Positions 25,538-34,400 of a DNA stretch of 63,575 nucleotides are shown here, piece after piece. Numbering within the stretch: position 1 is the stretch's first letter; each line of letters starts with the position of its first letter. A model generated the notes under the pieces. The model searched no databases and was not told the origin of the DNA. It saw nothing but the letters and a program-made list of their open reading frames with translations. Position numbers and translations under genes: made by a program. The stretch is from Fimbriimonadaceae bacterium (GTDB taxonomy: Bacteria > Armatimonadota > Fimbriimonadia > Fimbriimonadales > Fimbriimonadaceae): positions 1 to 63,575 of the forward strand of contig JADLBH010000019.1 of assembly GCA_020847855.1 (NCBI GenBank), read 5' to 3'.

Positions 25538-25685
25538 CCTCCCTCATGTCTTCGACACGAGGGAGGGGGACCGGAAGCCCCTCATGTTCCGACACGAGGG
25601 AGGGGACCGGGAGCCCCTCATGTTCCGACACGAGGGAGGGGACCGGGAGCCCCTCATGTTCCGACACGAGGGAGGGGACCGGAAG
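25538..25685. repeat. 36-bp tandem repeat (4 units) with hairpin at its left end
   Basis: A 36-bp unit (CATGTTCCGACACGAGGG..., GAGCCCCT) occurs three times almost exactly plus one diverged first copy. Each unit can fold CCCTC against GAGGG. At the left end CCCCTCCCTC (25538-25547) pairs with GAGGGAGGGG (25561-25570) through an inner TGTC/GACA stem. Translated on the + strand it reads SCSDTREGTGSP, but it precedes the likely start of the next gene and is treated as non-coding. Confidence 0.8.
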
Positions 25686-25720
25686 CCCCCTCCTCGTCAG
25701 CGCCGCTGATGAGGAGGGGG
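25686..25720. repeat. 16-bp palindrome, copy B
   Basis: Arms 25686-25701 and 25705-25720 are identical to those of copy A at 25080-25114; only the three loop bases differ (GCC against CAC). It ends 38 nt before the start of the pentapeptide-repeat gene. Confidence 0.8.
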
Positions 25721-25746
25721 GTGGGGGTGGAGAACCCGCAGGGTGT

Positions 25747-25752
25747 CACAAT
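25747..25752 (+). promoter_or_regulatory. -10-like hexamer CACAAT before a leaderless GTG
   Basis: CACAAT lies 6 nt upstream of GTG 25759, the same spacing as other starts in the window. Confidence 0.35.
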
Positions 25753-25758
25753 AGGCCC

Positions 25759-27576
25759 GTGAGCGAGAAGCCCAAGGGCTGGTTCGAGCGCAACCGGCAG
25801 TACGTCGCTTGGGGCGTTGCCGCCTTCCTCGTCGGTACGGGGGGGATGCTCGGCCTCCTCTCCCTGGCCGGGATCACGTCCCTTCCTGTCCCGGTGACGA
25901 TCCTTGACAAGGCCGCCCAGGGCCACGTCGTCACAGCCGCCGTTTCCTGGTTCGCGGGCACGATCGCCCTCTATACCTTCTATATCAACATCAACCAGAA
26001 GGAGAGGCAGCACGCCGCCCTACTCGGGCAGGAGAGGCACTTGGACCTCTCGCGCGAGAGGCGCGAGCGCGACCTTGCCGAGCTTCTCCGACTCGAGGAG
26101 GAGTTCAAGGCCCTCGCCGACGACTTCGCCCAACCAGAGACCCTCGCCCGGATCAACGCCGCCATCGGCCTCGGTGAGCTCGCCCAGCGGGCCGACCCGA
26201 GGCGCGAGGAGGACGGGCGCGTCTTGCCCGACCCGCGCGAGGACGGCGCCCAGACCGCATTCGGCACCGACGGGAAGCTCCTGGACGAGCCCGTCCCCTG
26301 GCCCGACGAGTGGCGCAGCCTCAAGACCGAGCGCAACTACCCCTACTTCCTCCGCGCCGCCCACCGGCTTGCCGCCGCCCTCCACCAGTGGGACGACGCC
26401 GCCCGCAGCCAGGCCCTGCGCGTCCTGCGCGAGATGGGCGATTGGGCCAAGGACGAGAAGACGGACGAGCCCCTGCTCCATGCCCTCTGCAACGCCCTCG
26501 CCGAGGCCAACCGCGATGCGTGGGCGCAACTGCGCGACTGGGCCGCCGTCTGCCTGGCCAGCGAGACCGCACCGGACGATCTTGCGAACCTTCTGGGCTT
26601 GACGGAGCCGGAGGGCGGTCGCGAGGAGACGGCCCGGAAAGCGTTCCTCGCCGACCTGCGAGACGGCCTCGAGGGCTCGGCAACGGCGGTGGCGTTCGAG
26701 GCCGTGCCCCCGGACCAAAAGAAGCCCAAGGGAGAACTGGAGAACCGGTTCTTCCTCTCCGGCAAGGGGTGGCTCGCCACCCGCGACGCCCTCGCCACCG
26801 CGCTTCGCACGCTCTCCGCAGCGCCGGACTCGGGGCCGGCCGAGGGGCTGAGGGTCCCCGAAGCACAACTCCTAAGCGAGCGTCGGTCACTCGACCTCGC
26901 CTTCGTCCGCATGTTCCAGGCGGACTGCACCAGGGCCCACTTCGAGGGGGCGGACTGCACCAGGGCGCACTTCGAGGGGGCGCGCTGCTTCGAGGCGCAC
27001 TTCGAGGGGGCGGACTGCACCGGGGCGCACTTCGAGGGGGCGCGCTGCACCGGGGCGCGCTTCGAGGGGGCGCGCTGCTTCGAGGCGCACTTCGAGGGGA
27101 CGGGCTGCTTCGAGGCGCACTTCGAGGGGGCGCGCTGCTTCGAGGCGCACTTCGAGGGGGCGAACTGCACCAGGGCGCACTTCGAGGGGGCGGACTGCAC
27201 CTGGGCGAACTTCGAGGGGGCGAACTGCACCGGGGCGAACTTCGAGGGGGCGAACTGCACCGGGGCGAACTTCGAGGGGGCGGGCTGCACCGGGGCGCGC
27301 TTCAACTCGAACTCCAGGCTCGCCTCGGCACAGATGGGCCAACGTTCGGGTAGCGAAACGATCCAAGGCACCCTCGATTCTTGGGAGAGCGCGGACTTTC
27401 GTCACTGGACCTTCAACGACGACACCCAGGCGTGGGCGCCGACCGAGGAGTACGACCAGGAGCTCTGGAACTTCCTGAACACGCGACTCCCGGTCGCAGC
27501 AGGGCAGTCCGCCCGTGTGCCGCCTTGGGAGGCGGGGGGGGGCACTGATGCAGGCGATGGCGCTGAGCCGGGCTAG
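25759..27576 (+). CDS. Membrane-anchored pentapeptide-repeat protein with a cysteine ladder
   Basis: 605 residues from GTG 25759 (the frame runs back through the 36-bp repeat, but GTG with CACAAT upstream is the better start). Two transmembrane helices (about 17-40 and 55-77), then a charged coiled region (ERHLDLSRERRERDLAELL) and a helical domain. Residues about 390-515 are 13 near-identical decapeptides of the form xxC-T/F-x-A-x-FEGA; this is a right-handed pentapeptide beta-helix with a Cys at the same place in every coil. The tail is unrelated and acidic. The fold of this kind of protein is known from DNA-mimicking and membrane-associated proteins, but the role here is unknown. Confidence 0.82.
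   Translation: MSEKPKGWFERNRQYVAWGVAAFLVGTGGMLGLLSLAGITSLPVPVTILDKAAQGHVVTAAVSWFAGTIALYTFYININQKERQHAALLGQERHLDLSRERRERDLAELLRLEEEFKALADDFAQPETLARINAAIGLGELAQRADPRREEDGRVLPDPREDGAQTAFGTDGKLLDEPVPWPDEWRSLKTERNYPYFLRAAHRLAAALHQWDDAARSQALRVLREMGDWAKDEKTDEPLLHALCNALAEANRDAWAQLRDWAAVCLASETAPDDLANLLGLTEPEGGREETARKAFLADLRDGLEGSATAVAFEAVPPDQKKPKGELENRFFLSGKGWLATRDALATALRTLSAAPDSGPAEGLRVPEAQLLSERRSLDLAFVRMFQADCTRAHFEGADCTRAHFEGARCFEAHFEGADCTGAHFEGARCTGARFEGARCFEAHFEGTGCFEAHFEGARCFEAHFEGANCTRAHFEGADCTWANFEGANCTGANFEGANCTGANFEGAGCTGARFNSNSRLASAQMGQRSGSETIQGTLDSWESADFRHWTFNDDTQAWAPTEEYDQELWNFLNTRLPVAAGQSARVPPWEAGGGTDAGDGAEPG
26920..27305. repeat. 30-bp in-gene tandem repeat, about 13 units
   Basis: The decapeptide coding units are almost identical at DNA level (CACTTCGAGGGGGCG recurs at 30-bp intervals), indicating recent duplication or gene conversion. 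Unit number could vary between strains. Confidence 0.85.
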
Positions 27577-27613
27577 CGGGGTGCGCTTGCTTGCTTGGTT
27601 GCCGTCCTTGGCG

Positions 27614-27739
27614 GCGGGCTTGGGGGCCTTCTCCGCGTCCTTGCCACCGAGTGCAGCGGGCTTGGGGGCGTTCCCCGCGTCCTTGCCGCCCAGCGCGGCG
27701 GGTTGGGGGGCGTTGCCCGCGTCTTTGCCGCAAGAGGCG
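27614..27739. repeat. 42-bp tandem repeat, three units
   Basis: Units 27614-27655, 27656-27697 and 27698-27739 share GCGGGCTTGGGGGC... and ...CGCGTCCTTGCC. They follow the pentapeptide gene in the gap 27577-27929. The minus strand is open and would read Ala/Lys/Pro/Asp-rich repeats (GGKDAGNAPKPAAL), but no start codon supports a gene. Confidence 0.75.
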
Positions 27740-27929
27740 GCGTGCTGGGTGGCAAGCGCGCCAAGAATCCCCGCCCCCCCGCGGCGCTTTCGGCACTGGT
27801 TTCGAAAAGAACCTCCCTACAGCCCTCCAGTCCGCGGTGCTGTGTGCCGATGATCGGGACAACCGTGACGGCCGCAGCCGGGGGACCCGAACCCCATGCC
27901 GCGCACCGTCGCCGACCAGGAGCAGCACA

Positions 27930-28574
27930 ATGCCGCAATACATCACGGAAATCCAAGCCGATGGCGAGCTGAACACGGCCCTCGCCTCCTTCGCACAGAC
28001 GTGCACGGCCCAGGCGACCCCCCTCGGCCTCACGCCCGGCGACATCACAGAGATCACGAACGCGGCCACGAACTTCGACACCAACCTGCTCGCTTGGCAG
28101 GGCGCGAAGAACGCGGCCAGCAACGCGGTAACCGCTAAGGACGGACAAAAGGCGACCAGCAAGGCCGTGGTCAGCAAGTTCGCCAAGAAGTTCCGCGCGA
28201 ACCCGGCGGTGAGCGACCAGCTCCTCGCCAGCCTCATGCTCCCCCCCCACAGCACTCCCGGCGAGAAGACCGCCCCGACCACACCGATCAACCTGATCGC
28301 GAACGGCGACGGGAACGGCTTCGTGACGCTCAAATGGGGGCGCAACGGCAACACCGCCGCCACAGTCTTCGAAATCTGGTACCGCTTATCGGCGACCGGC
28401 GAATGGACGGTGCTGGGCTCGACCACAAAGGCAAAGTTCGAGCACCAATGGACCCCAGGGACCTATATCGGGTTCCGCCTCACCGCCTCGCGCAACGGGC
28501 AGACGAGCCCTGCGAGCACGCCGGTCGTGCTCTGGGAGCAGGGCGGCGAAGGCACACTGGGCCTCGCGGCCTAG
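27930..28574 (+). CDS. FN3-like hypothetical protein, paralogue of the gene at 5365
   Basis: 214 residues from ATG 27930, preceded by CAGGAGC. Helical first half with TPLGLTPGDITEIT, matching TPLGLSPADLTLIT of the 5365 protein; beta-rich second half (VTLKWGRNGNTAATVFEIWY) resembling fibronectin type III and the same ending (GTLGLAA against GTMSLAA). No signal peptide. Both paralogues lie close to a BTAD regulator. The function is unknown. Confidence 0.8.
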   Translation: MPQYITEIQADGELNTALASFAQTCTAQATPLGLTPGDITEITNAATNFDTNLLAWQGAKNAASNAVTAKDGQKATSKAVVSKFAKKFRANPAVSDQLLASLMLPPHSTPGEKTAPTTPINLIANGDGNGFVTLKWGRNGNTAATVFEIWYRLSATGEWTVLGSTTKAKFEHQWTPGTYIGFRLTASRNGQTSPASTPVVLWEQGGEGTLGLAA

Positions 28575-28577
28575 CAT

Positions 28578-28609
28578 GCGCCCCCACCCCCTATGAAAGG
28601 GGGGGGCGC
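28578..28609 (+). terminator. GC-rich hairpin followed by a short T-rich run
   Basis: GCGCCCCC (28578-28585) pairs with GGGGGCGC (28602-28609); CTCTTT follows. It lies 4 nt after the stop codon of the FN3-like gene. Confidence 0.6.
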
Positions 28610-28663
28610 CTCTTTCGACCCCTCTCGTGCCCGAGCCCTTGCACGGCGCGGGCACGGTTCTCG

Positions 28664-28669
28664 TATAAT
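28664..28669 (+). promoter_or_regulatory. Consensus -10 box TATAAT, leaderless start
   Basis: A perfect TATAAT ends 8 nt before TTG 28678. TTGCAC at 28639-28644 is a possible -35 with a 19-bp spacer. No ribosome-binding site is present, implying translation from the mRNA 5' end. Confidence 0.65.
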
Positions 28670-28677
28670 GAGTCAGG

Positions 28678-31587
28678 TTGTTGCGACTGCGGCTGTTCGG
28701 TAGGGTCGGGCTGCTTCGGGGCGACGGCGCGACCGTCGAACTGGAGACGCGCAAGGTCGCGCTCGTCCTGGCCGTGCTCGGGCTTCGGCCCGGCAAGCCC
28801 TACGGGCGACAGACGCTCGCCGACGCGGTCTGGCCCGAGTCGGACCCCGACGCCGCCCGCGCCTCCCTCCGCGTCGCGCTCAGCTCGCTGCGCAAGGCGC
28901 TCGGCACGGACTCCGGCGCCATCGTGACGGACCGCATCGAGTGCTCCCTCGATCCTGAGTCAGCCACCTCCGACACCGGCGAGTTCTTCGCCGCGATCCG
29001 GGGCGCAAGGGTCGGCGGGGGCACGAGCGTGGAACACCTGGAGAGGGCCCTCGGCCTATATTCCTCCAAGCCGCTGGAAGGGCTCGACGGCCCTTGGGTG
29101 GACTGGGCGCGAGGTCTGCTGCGCAAGCGCGCCGACGAAGCCCGCGAACTCCTCCTCGAGGCGCTGATGCAGGCGGGCAAGACGGAGAAGGCGGCCCAAG
29201 CCGGCCTGGAAGCCATGGAGCGGCAACCGGGCTCGGAGAAGATCGCCCGGTACGCGATCTCGGCCCTGGTCGGGCTCGGCAGGGCGGCGGAGGCGACCGA
29301 GGCCTTCGAGCGCCTGCGGGACCATCTTTGGAAGCGGCACGGCGTCGCTCCGGCGGCAGACATTGCCCGAATCCTGCCCTCGAAGACCGCGGCGCCCCCC
29401 CCGATGACCGAAAGGGCCCACCTCCCGGTGGCCCTGGGAAGGATGGTCGGGCGAGACTCGGAACTCCAGCGACTGTTGGACGTTCTCTCCCCTGGTTCCG
29501 CCCAGGATCGGCTCGTTACAGTTTTCGGTGCGGGGGGGCTGGGCAAGACCCGGATGCTCATCGAGGTCGCGCAGGCGCTCTCGCCGCGCTATCAGGGTCG
29601 CGTCGCCTGGGTGGACCTCACCTCGATCCGGGACGCGAATCAGATCGTCCCGAACGCGCTCTCCGCGATGGGGCTTCGCCCGATCGCGGGCCAACTTTCC
29701 AGGATCGAGGCCGACCTGGGCTCCCCCCCCTACCTCGTCGTCCTGGACAACCTCGAACAGTTCGGTGCCGAGGCACAGGCACCGATCGAGTCGCTGCTCG
29801 CCGCCCACCGTTCTCTCCGGGTTCTTGCCAGCTCGCGGCACAAGATCGAGATCGAGGGCGAAAGGGTCTTCCCGCTGGAGCCGCTCGCGACCATGGGCCC
29901 GGAAGCGCGCACGATCCCCGCGGTGGAACTCTTCATGGACTTGGCCGAGCGGAACCGGCCGGGCATCCAGTGGAGCGACGAGGTTCTGGAGAGCGTCACG
30001 GGTCTCGTGCAGGCCCTCGAAGGCCTCCCGCTCGCGATCCGGCTCGCCGCCAACCGCGCCGACGTGCTCTCGGCGAGCGAGATTCGGCAACAGGTCTCCG
30101 ACCGTTTCGCGCTCCTCCGCGAGCAAGACAACTCCCAACCGGAGCGACACCGCAGCCTGTGGGCCTCGATCGAGTGGACCTACAAGCTCTTGCCCTCCGC
30201 GAAGCTCTTCTTCGCGCAAGTCGCACAGTTCCCTGCCCCCTTCACCTTGGACCACTGCCGCGCCGTCACGGATGAGCCCGCGGCGCTAGAAATGGCGCAG
30301 GTCTTGGTGCGCCGCTCGCTCCTCTCCCTGGAAGACACCCCCACCGGCTCGCGCTACCGAATGCTGGAAAGCGTGCGCGAGTTTGGCGACCGTGTGCTCG
30401 AAGCCGAAGACCGGAGCCGCCTCGTACGGCGGTACGTCGAGCACTACGCGACCTGGTGCGACGCCCGCGCAGACGAGCTTTACACCGACGGGGCGGACAA
30501 CGCGATGCGACTCCTGGCCGCCGAGGAGCCGAACTTCCGACAAGCCTTCGAGTGGGCCCTAGAGGACGTTCCGCGCCTGGGGCTCTCCATCGCCTACAGC
30601 GTCGCCACGTACTTCGACGGCTGCGGCCGATATTGGGACGCGATCGCCTGGCTCGACCGCGCGGAGGAGAAGGCGGGGGGGGACGTGGACCCGGAGCTCC
30701 TAGCGGGCGTCGCCTCCGACCGGGCCCAGTGCTATGTGCGCCTGCGGCGGCCCAAAGAGGCAGTGTCCGCCCTCGAGCGGCAAATTGGACTGATGGACAA
30801 GGTGCCCCCCCGCACAAAGTTCAACTTCTTCACGAGCCTCGGCTCGGCCAGCCTCATGGCCGGTGAGTCGCATCAGGCATTGGCCCACTTTCGAGCCGCC
30901 TCCGAGTTTGCCCGCGAAGTGAACCTGGTGGAGGTCTACGCCCCGGCGGCCTCCAACGAGGCGCTCGCACACCTGATGCTTGGTGAACTGGACGCGTCGG
31001 AGGCCAAGGCAAACGAGGCAAAGGAACTGGCGGAGCGCTCGGCACGCCGGGCCAGCTTGGGCTCGAGTCTCTATACGCTAGCCCACGTTGCGCTCTGCCG
31101 AGGTGACGTCCCGCGCGCGATGGAGCGATGCAAGGAGAGCGTACGCGTTCTTGAAGAGGGGGGGCTGAACGCCGCACTGTCCGGTCGCCTCACTTTCCTC
31201 TCCGAGCTGCACTGCGCCGTAGGCAGGTTCGAAGAGGCGATCGAGTACCTGACCCGCTCGGTGGACCGCCTGGTGCGCGCAGGGATGGACCGCGATCTTG
31301 CCGACTGCGCTCGGGCCGCCGGAAGCTTTTGTCACGCGACCGGCGCCCAACGCCAGGCCGTCGAGTTCCTCTCCTTCTACGAGAGATACCTCGACGGTAG
31401 CTTCGTAGGCCGATCCCTCGCGGACACCCGGAAAACAGTGCCTGAGCTCCTTGCGGAACTGAGAAGGGCACTGGGGAAGGCCGCGTTCGACGGGGCCGCC
31501 CTTGCGGGGCGTGCTTGGGATCTGCGCGATATTCCGGAGAAGGTCGCCGCGCTCACCTTGCCCGAACCCAAACGACTGCAAGCCTAG
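28678..31587 (+). CDS. BTAD/NB-ARC/TPR transcriptional regulator (AfsR-like)
   Basis: 969 residues from TTG 28678. Residues 1-95: winged-helix DNA-binding domain (LRLFGRVGLL; GRQTLADAVWPESDPDAAR). Residues 95-235: bacterial transcriptional activator domain. Residues about 255-560: NB-ARC-type ATPase with Walker A GAGGLGKTRM and Walker B YLVVLDNLEQF. The remainder is a TPR superhelix. This is the architecture of large SARP/AfsR regulators, in which nucleotide binding controls oligomerisation. The neighbours give little clue to its targets. It is convergent with the C39 peptidase gene, overlapping by 4 bp. Confidence 0.9.
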   Translation: MLRLRLFGRVGLLRGDGATVELETRKVALVLAVLGLRPGKPYGRQTLADAVWPESDPDAARASLRVALSSLRKALGTDSGAIVTDRIECSLDPESATSDTGEFFAAIRGARVGGGTSVEHLERALGLYSSKPLEGLDGPWVDWARGLLRKRADEARELLLEALMQAGKTEKAAQAGLEAMERQPGSEKIARYAISALVGLGRAAEATEAFERLRDHLWKRHGVAPAADIARILPSKTAAPPPMTERAHLPVALGRMVGRDSELQRLLDVLSPGSAQDRLVTVFGAGGLGKTRMLIEVAQALSPRYQGRVAWVDLTSIRDANQIVPNALSAMGLRPIAGQLSRIEADLGSPPYLVVLDNLEQFGAEAQAPIESLLAAHRSLRVLASSRHKIEIEGERVFPLEPLATMGPEARTIPAVELFMDLAERNRPGIQWSDEVLESVTGLVQALEGLPLAIRLAANRADVLSASEIRQQVSDRFALLREQDNSQPERHRSLWASIEWTYKLLPSAKLFFAQVAQFPAPFTLDHCRAVTDEPAALEMAQVLVRRSLLSLEDTPTGSRYRMLESVREFGDRVLEAEDRSRLVRRYVEHYATWCDARADELYTDGADNAMRLLAAEEPNFRQAFEWALEDVPRLGLSIAYSVATYFDGCGRYWDAIAWLDRAEEKAGGDVDPELLAGVASDRAQCYVRLRRPKEAVSALERQIGLMDKVPPRTKFNFFTSLGSASLMAGESHQALAHFRAASEFAREVNLVEVYAPAASNEALAHLMLGELDASEAKANEAKELAERSARRASLGSSLYTLAHVALCRGDVPRAMERCKESVRVLEEGGLNAALSGRLTFLSELHCAVGRFEEAIEYLTRSVDRLVRAGMDRDLADCARAAGSFCHATGAQRQAVEFLSFYERYLDGSFVGRSLADTRKTVPELLAELRRALGKAAFDGAALAGRAWDLRDIPEKVAALTLPEPKRLQA

Positions 31588-32606
31588 CCGGGCCAGTTTC
31601 CAAACCGAGGCTTGGGTGGGCGCATCAAGCTCGGATAGATCAAGTACACCGTCCGCCCGGAGCGCGACCAAGCCGCCTCGAAGTCGGACCGAAGGTAGGT
31701 CTGCCTTGTCACCTCCCGACCGGGATCGTTGAACACGGGGTCCCCTGCAGGAGTGAAGCCCACCAGCACAACGAGATGGCCGTCGTTCCCATCCGCAACG
31801 CCCTTTCCACGAAGAAGCCCGTTGCTCACCGAGCACACCACGGGCCAGCCTCGCACGATCCAGTCCTCGAGCTCCGATGTGCTGACAAGGCGCGAGACCA
31901 TGGCACGCAGGCCGGGCTTCGAGCCGGCGAAAGCGACGTTGAACGACCAGTTCCCCGTGCCGTCCCATCCTGGATCGAAGACTGCCTTGCACTCGGTGGG
32001 AACATCGCTTGCAAGCTGCGGCCGTGCCAATGCCTCTGCCCAATAGCCCAGCACCATCGCGACCGCGGTCGGGCTACAGATCTTGTCACCGTTCGGGTAG
32101 TCCATCTGGTAGAGACGGGGGGGCTCCAAAACCTTCCCCCAAGCCTCACGATTGGGCTCGGAGTTAGGCAGCGAAGCTTCTGGGTCCCGGAAACTGGCTC
32201 CTACCCATTCGACCTTAGGCCCCCCTCCCTTGAGGATCACACTAACTCGTACTGCTACTGCTGGCTTGGTGAGGACGAGGGTATCGGTAAGAACTTTCCC
32301 ATCCTCGTCTCCCTGGTCGTTCAAGCTCGTGCGCAAGGTGTCCGGCGAGTTGCCCCACTCTCCCATCACAAACTCCTTCGTCCATCCATCGGCCGTCTCC
32401 GCGGAGGCGAGCACCTTCACGCTTCCCTCGCCCTCTCTGCCAACGTTCCACGACAGCACAAGCTCCTTCCAAGCCGCCTTGGGACGGAGCACGACCGAGG
32501 CCCGATACCCCGAATCGGCTCGCTCCCAGGCTCCGGGCTGCCATTGGTCAAAGCCGGTCGCAGAGTTCGTCGCCGCTTGCAGGGCAAGAAGGATGTGCGG
32601 GCTCAT
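31584..32606 (-). CDS. Predicted exported C39-like cysteine peptidase
   Basis: 340 residues from ATG 32606 (ATG 32615 is possible). The N-terminal 150 residues form a beta-sandwich, and the C-terminal half matches the C39-like papain fold: active-site Cys in NGDKICSPTAVAMVLGYW, His in NDGHLVVLVGF and Asp in VFNDPG. C39-like proteins cleave peptides or act in cell-wall and export systems. The hydrophobic start (MSPHILLALQAA) may be a weak signal peptide. No ABC transporter adjoins it, so bacteriocin processing is not supported. Confidence 0.8.
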   Translation of the reverse strand: MSPHILLALQAATNSATGFDQWQPGAWERADSGYRASVVLRPKAAWKELVLSWNVGREGEGSVKVLASAETADGWTKEFVMGEWGNSPDTLRTSLNDQGDEDGKVLTDTLVLTKPAVAVRVSVILKGGGPKVEWVGASFRDPEASLPNSEPNREAWGKVLEPPRLYQMDYPNGDKICSPTAVAMVLGYWAEALARPQLASDVPTECKAVFDPGWDGTGNWSFNVAFAGSKPGLRAMVSRLVSTSELEDWIVRGWPVVCSVSNGLLRGKGVADGNDGHLVVLVGFTPAGDPVFNDPGREVTRQTYLRSDFEAAWSRSGRTVYLIYPSLMRPPKPRFGNWPG

Positions 32607-32709
32607 TCGATACATTCTGACGCATCGGGCATGCGCTCGAACCGCCGGCCAAGCTCGCGAACCGGCCGCAGAGTGGCGAACCGGCTTCCGAAGAGCTATC
32701 ATCGAAGCC

Positions 32710-33954
32710 GTGCAAGCGCGCTGGTGGTCTGGCGTCACTCGGTACCAGTGGCTCGTCCTCGCGGTGGCCTGGCTCGGGTGGGTCTTCGACATCGCAGACA
32801 CCGCCCTGTTCAACTTTGCCAAAGGCCCGATGCTGAAGGAACTCCTGGGCGCACAAGCCGATCCGGCCTTCGTCCAGGCCGTGGATGGGAGGCTCCTCAC
32901 CGTGTTCCTTCTCGGCTGGGCGGCGGGCGGACTGGTCTTCGGGGTTCTGGCAGACCGATGGGGACGAGCCCGGACCATGATCCTCACGATCCTCATCTAT
33001 GCCTGCTTCACGGGCGCGACGGCCCTCTGCACAAGCTGGGAACAAGTGGCGGTCGTACGGTTTGTCACAGCGCTGGGGATTGGGGGCGAGTGGGCCGCGG
33101 GTGCGGCGCTCGTCGCCGAGGTGTTCCGGGATCGGACGAGGGCGCCCGCAGCCGGTGTGCTTCAGACCGCGGCCGCATTCGGCCCCGTCTTTGCGGCCTT
33201 GGTGAACTTCGGGATCGAGCCCGAGCAGTGGCGATGGTTGTTCCTGGTCGGAATCGTTCCCGCGCTGGTCACGGTCTTGATCCGGGTTTGGATCCGGGAA
33301 CCGGAGCGACATGCCGACCGAGTCGAGCCCCGCGGCGATCTTCGAGAGCTCTTCGGTCACCCGGTTTGGCGAAGGCACGCGGTGATCGCGCTCGTGCTCG
33401 GCGTGGTCGTGATCGCTGGTGCGGCGAACGTCTCCTATTGGATCCCGAACCTTGTGGAGCAGGCGAGCCAGGGCATGTCCGCGAAGGCGATTCAAGATCG
33501 AAAGTCGGTCGTCACGATGGTCATGCACATCGGCACGTTCCTCGGGGTGCTCGCCATGCCTTGGGTGTGCGAGCGGGTGGGGCGAAAGCTCGCCCTCGGC
33601 CTCTTCATGGTCCTGTCGCCCGTCTCGGTCTGGCTTGCGACCCAGGCATCGGGGACGTGGTCAGGCCTGCTCGTGGCCGCGCCGTTCATGTCGTTGTTCT
33701 CGATCGGGATCTCCTCGGGCCTGGTTCTTTACTTTCCCGAACTGTTTCCCAGTCGGCTCCGTGCAACCGGCTCAGGGATCGCCTACAACGTATCGAGGAT
33801 CTTCGCGGCGGGTGTGCCCTTGCTCACCACGGCTTGGATGGGAAAGGATTTCAGCGTTGGGAAGGGCGTTGCGACGACCGCTCTCGTATTGGGTCTAGGG
33901 ATCCTCGTCCTCCCCTTCGCCACCGAGACCAAGGGCCGCGAACTCGAAGCCTAG
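32710..33954 (+). CDS. MFS transporter
   Basis: 414 residues from GTG 32710, which has a TATCAT hexamer 7 nt upstream; longer starts in the same frame are not supported. Twelve helices and the MFS signature between helices 2 and 3 (GVLADRWGRAR) and in helix 4-5 (GIGGEWAAGAALVAE) fit sugar-phosphate/aromatic-acid/sialate type permeases. The substrate cannot be read. It is convergent with nuoI. Confidence 0.88.
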   Translation: MQARWWSGVTRYQWLVLAVAWLGWVFDIADTALFNFAKGPMLKELLGAQADPAFVQAVDGRLLTVFLLGWAAGGLVFGVLADRWGRARTMILTILIYACFTGATALCTSWEQVAVVRFVTALGIGGEWAAGAALVAEVFRDRTRAPAAGVLQTAAAFGPVFAALVNFGIEPEQWRWLFLVGIVPALVTVLIRVWIREPERHADRVEPRGDLRELFGHPVWRRHAVIALVLGVVVIAGAANVSYWIPNLVEQASQGMSAKAIQDRKSVVTMVMHIGTFLGVLAMPWVCERVGRKLALGLFMVLSPVSVWLATQASGTWSGLLVAAPFMSLFSIGISSGLVLYFPELFPSRLRATGSGIAYNVSRIFAAGVPLLTTAWMGKDFSVGKGVATTALVLGLGILVLPFATETKGRELEA

Positions 33955-34400
33955 TCGCGTACCGGTTCGAGAAGCATCTCCTTGGTATAGATAAAGTCTT
34001 CTCGCTCATAGTTGGACAATTCGAAGTCCTTTCGCAGCACGATCGCGCCGGTCGGACACGCCTCTTGGCAGAACCCGCAAAAGATGCAGCGGAGCATGTT
34101 GATTTCGTACCGGTGCGCGTAACGCTCCCCAGGGGAGAACCGCGCCTCGTCGGTATTCTCGGCCGCTCCAACGTAGATGCAGCGCGCCGGACAAGCCCCC
34201 GCGCACAGCGAGCAACCGATGCAGCGCTCCAGCCCAGAGTCATAGCGGGTCAAGACGTGGCGCCAACGGGTGCGACCGAACTGCTCGCGCCGTTCCTCAG
34301 GGTACTGGATCGTGACCTTAGGGTGCGCAAGTCGCTTGGCCGTGATGCCAAACCCAACGACGATCGGCTTGACTACGTCGCGAAAGACCTCGAAGCTCAA
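33951..34400 (-). CDS. nuoI: NADH-quinone oxidoreductase subunit I
   Basis: 149 residues with two 4Fe-4S motifs: [15 protein letters not shown] and [14 protein letters not shown]. This subunit carries clusters N6a and N6b in the peripheral arm of complex I. It is coupled to nuoB by a 4-bp overlap. The other nuo genes are not in the window, and the usual order (nuoB followed by nuoC/D) is not kept. Confidence 0.95.
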   Translation of the reverse strand: MSFEVFRDVVKPIVVGFGITAKRLAHPKVTIQYPEERREQFGRTRWRHVLTRYDSGLERCIGCSLCAGACPARCIYVGAAENTDEARFSPGERYAHRYEINMLRCIFCGFCQEACPTGAIVLRKDFELSNYEREDFIYTKEMLLEPVRD

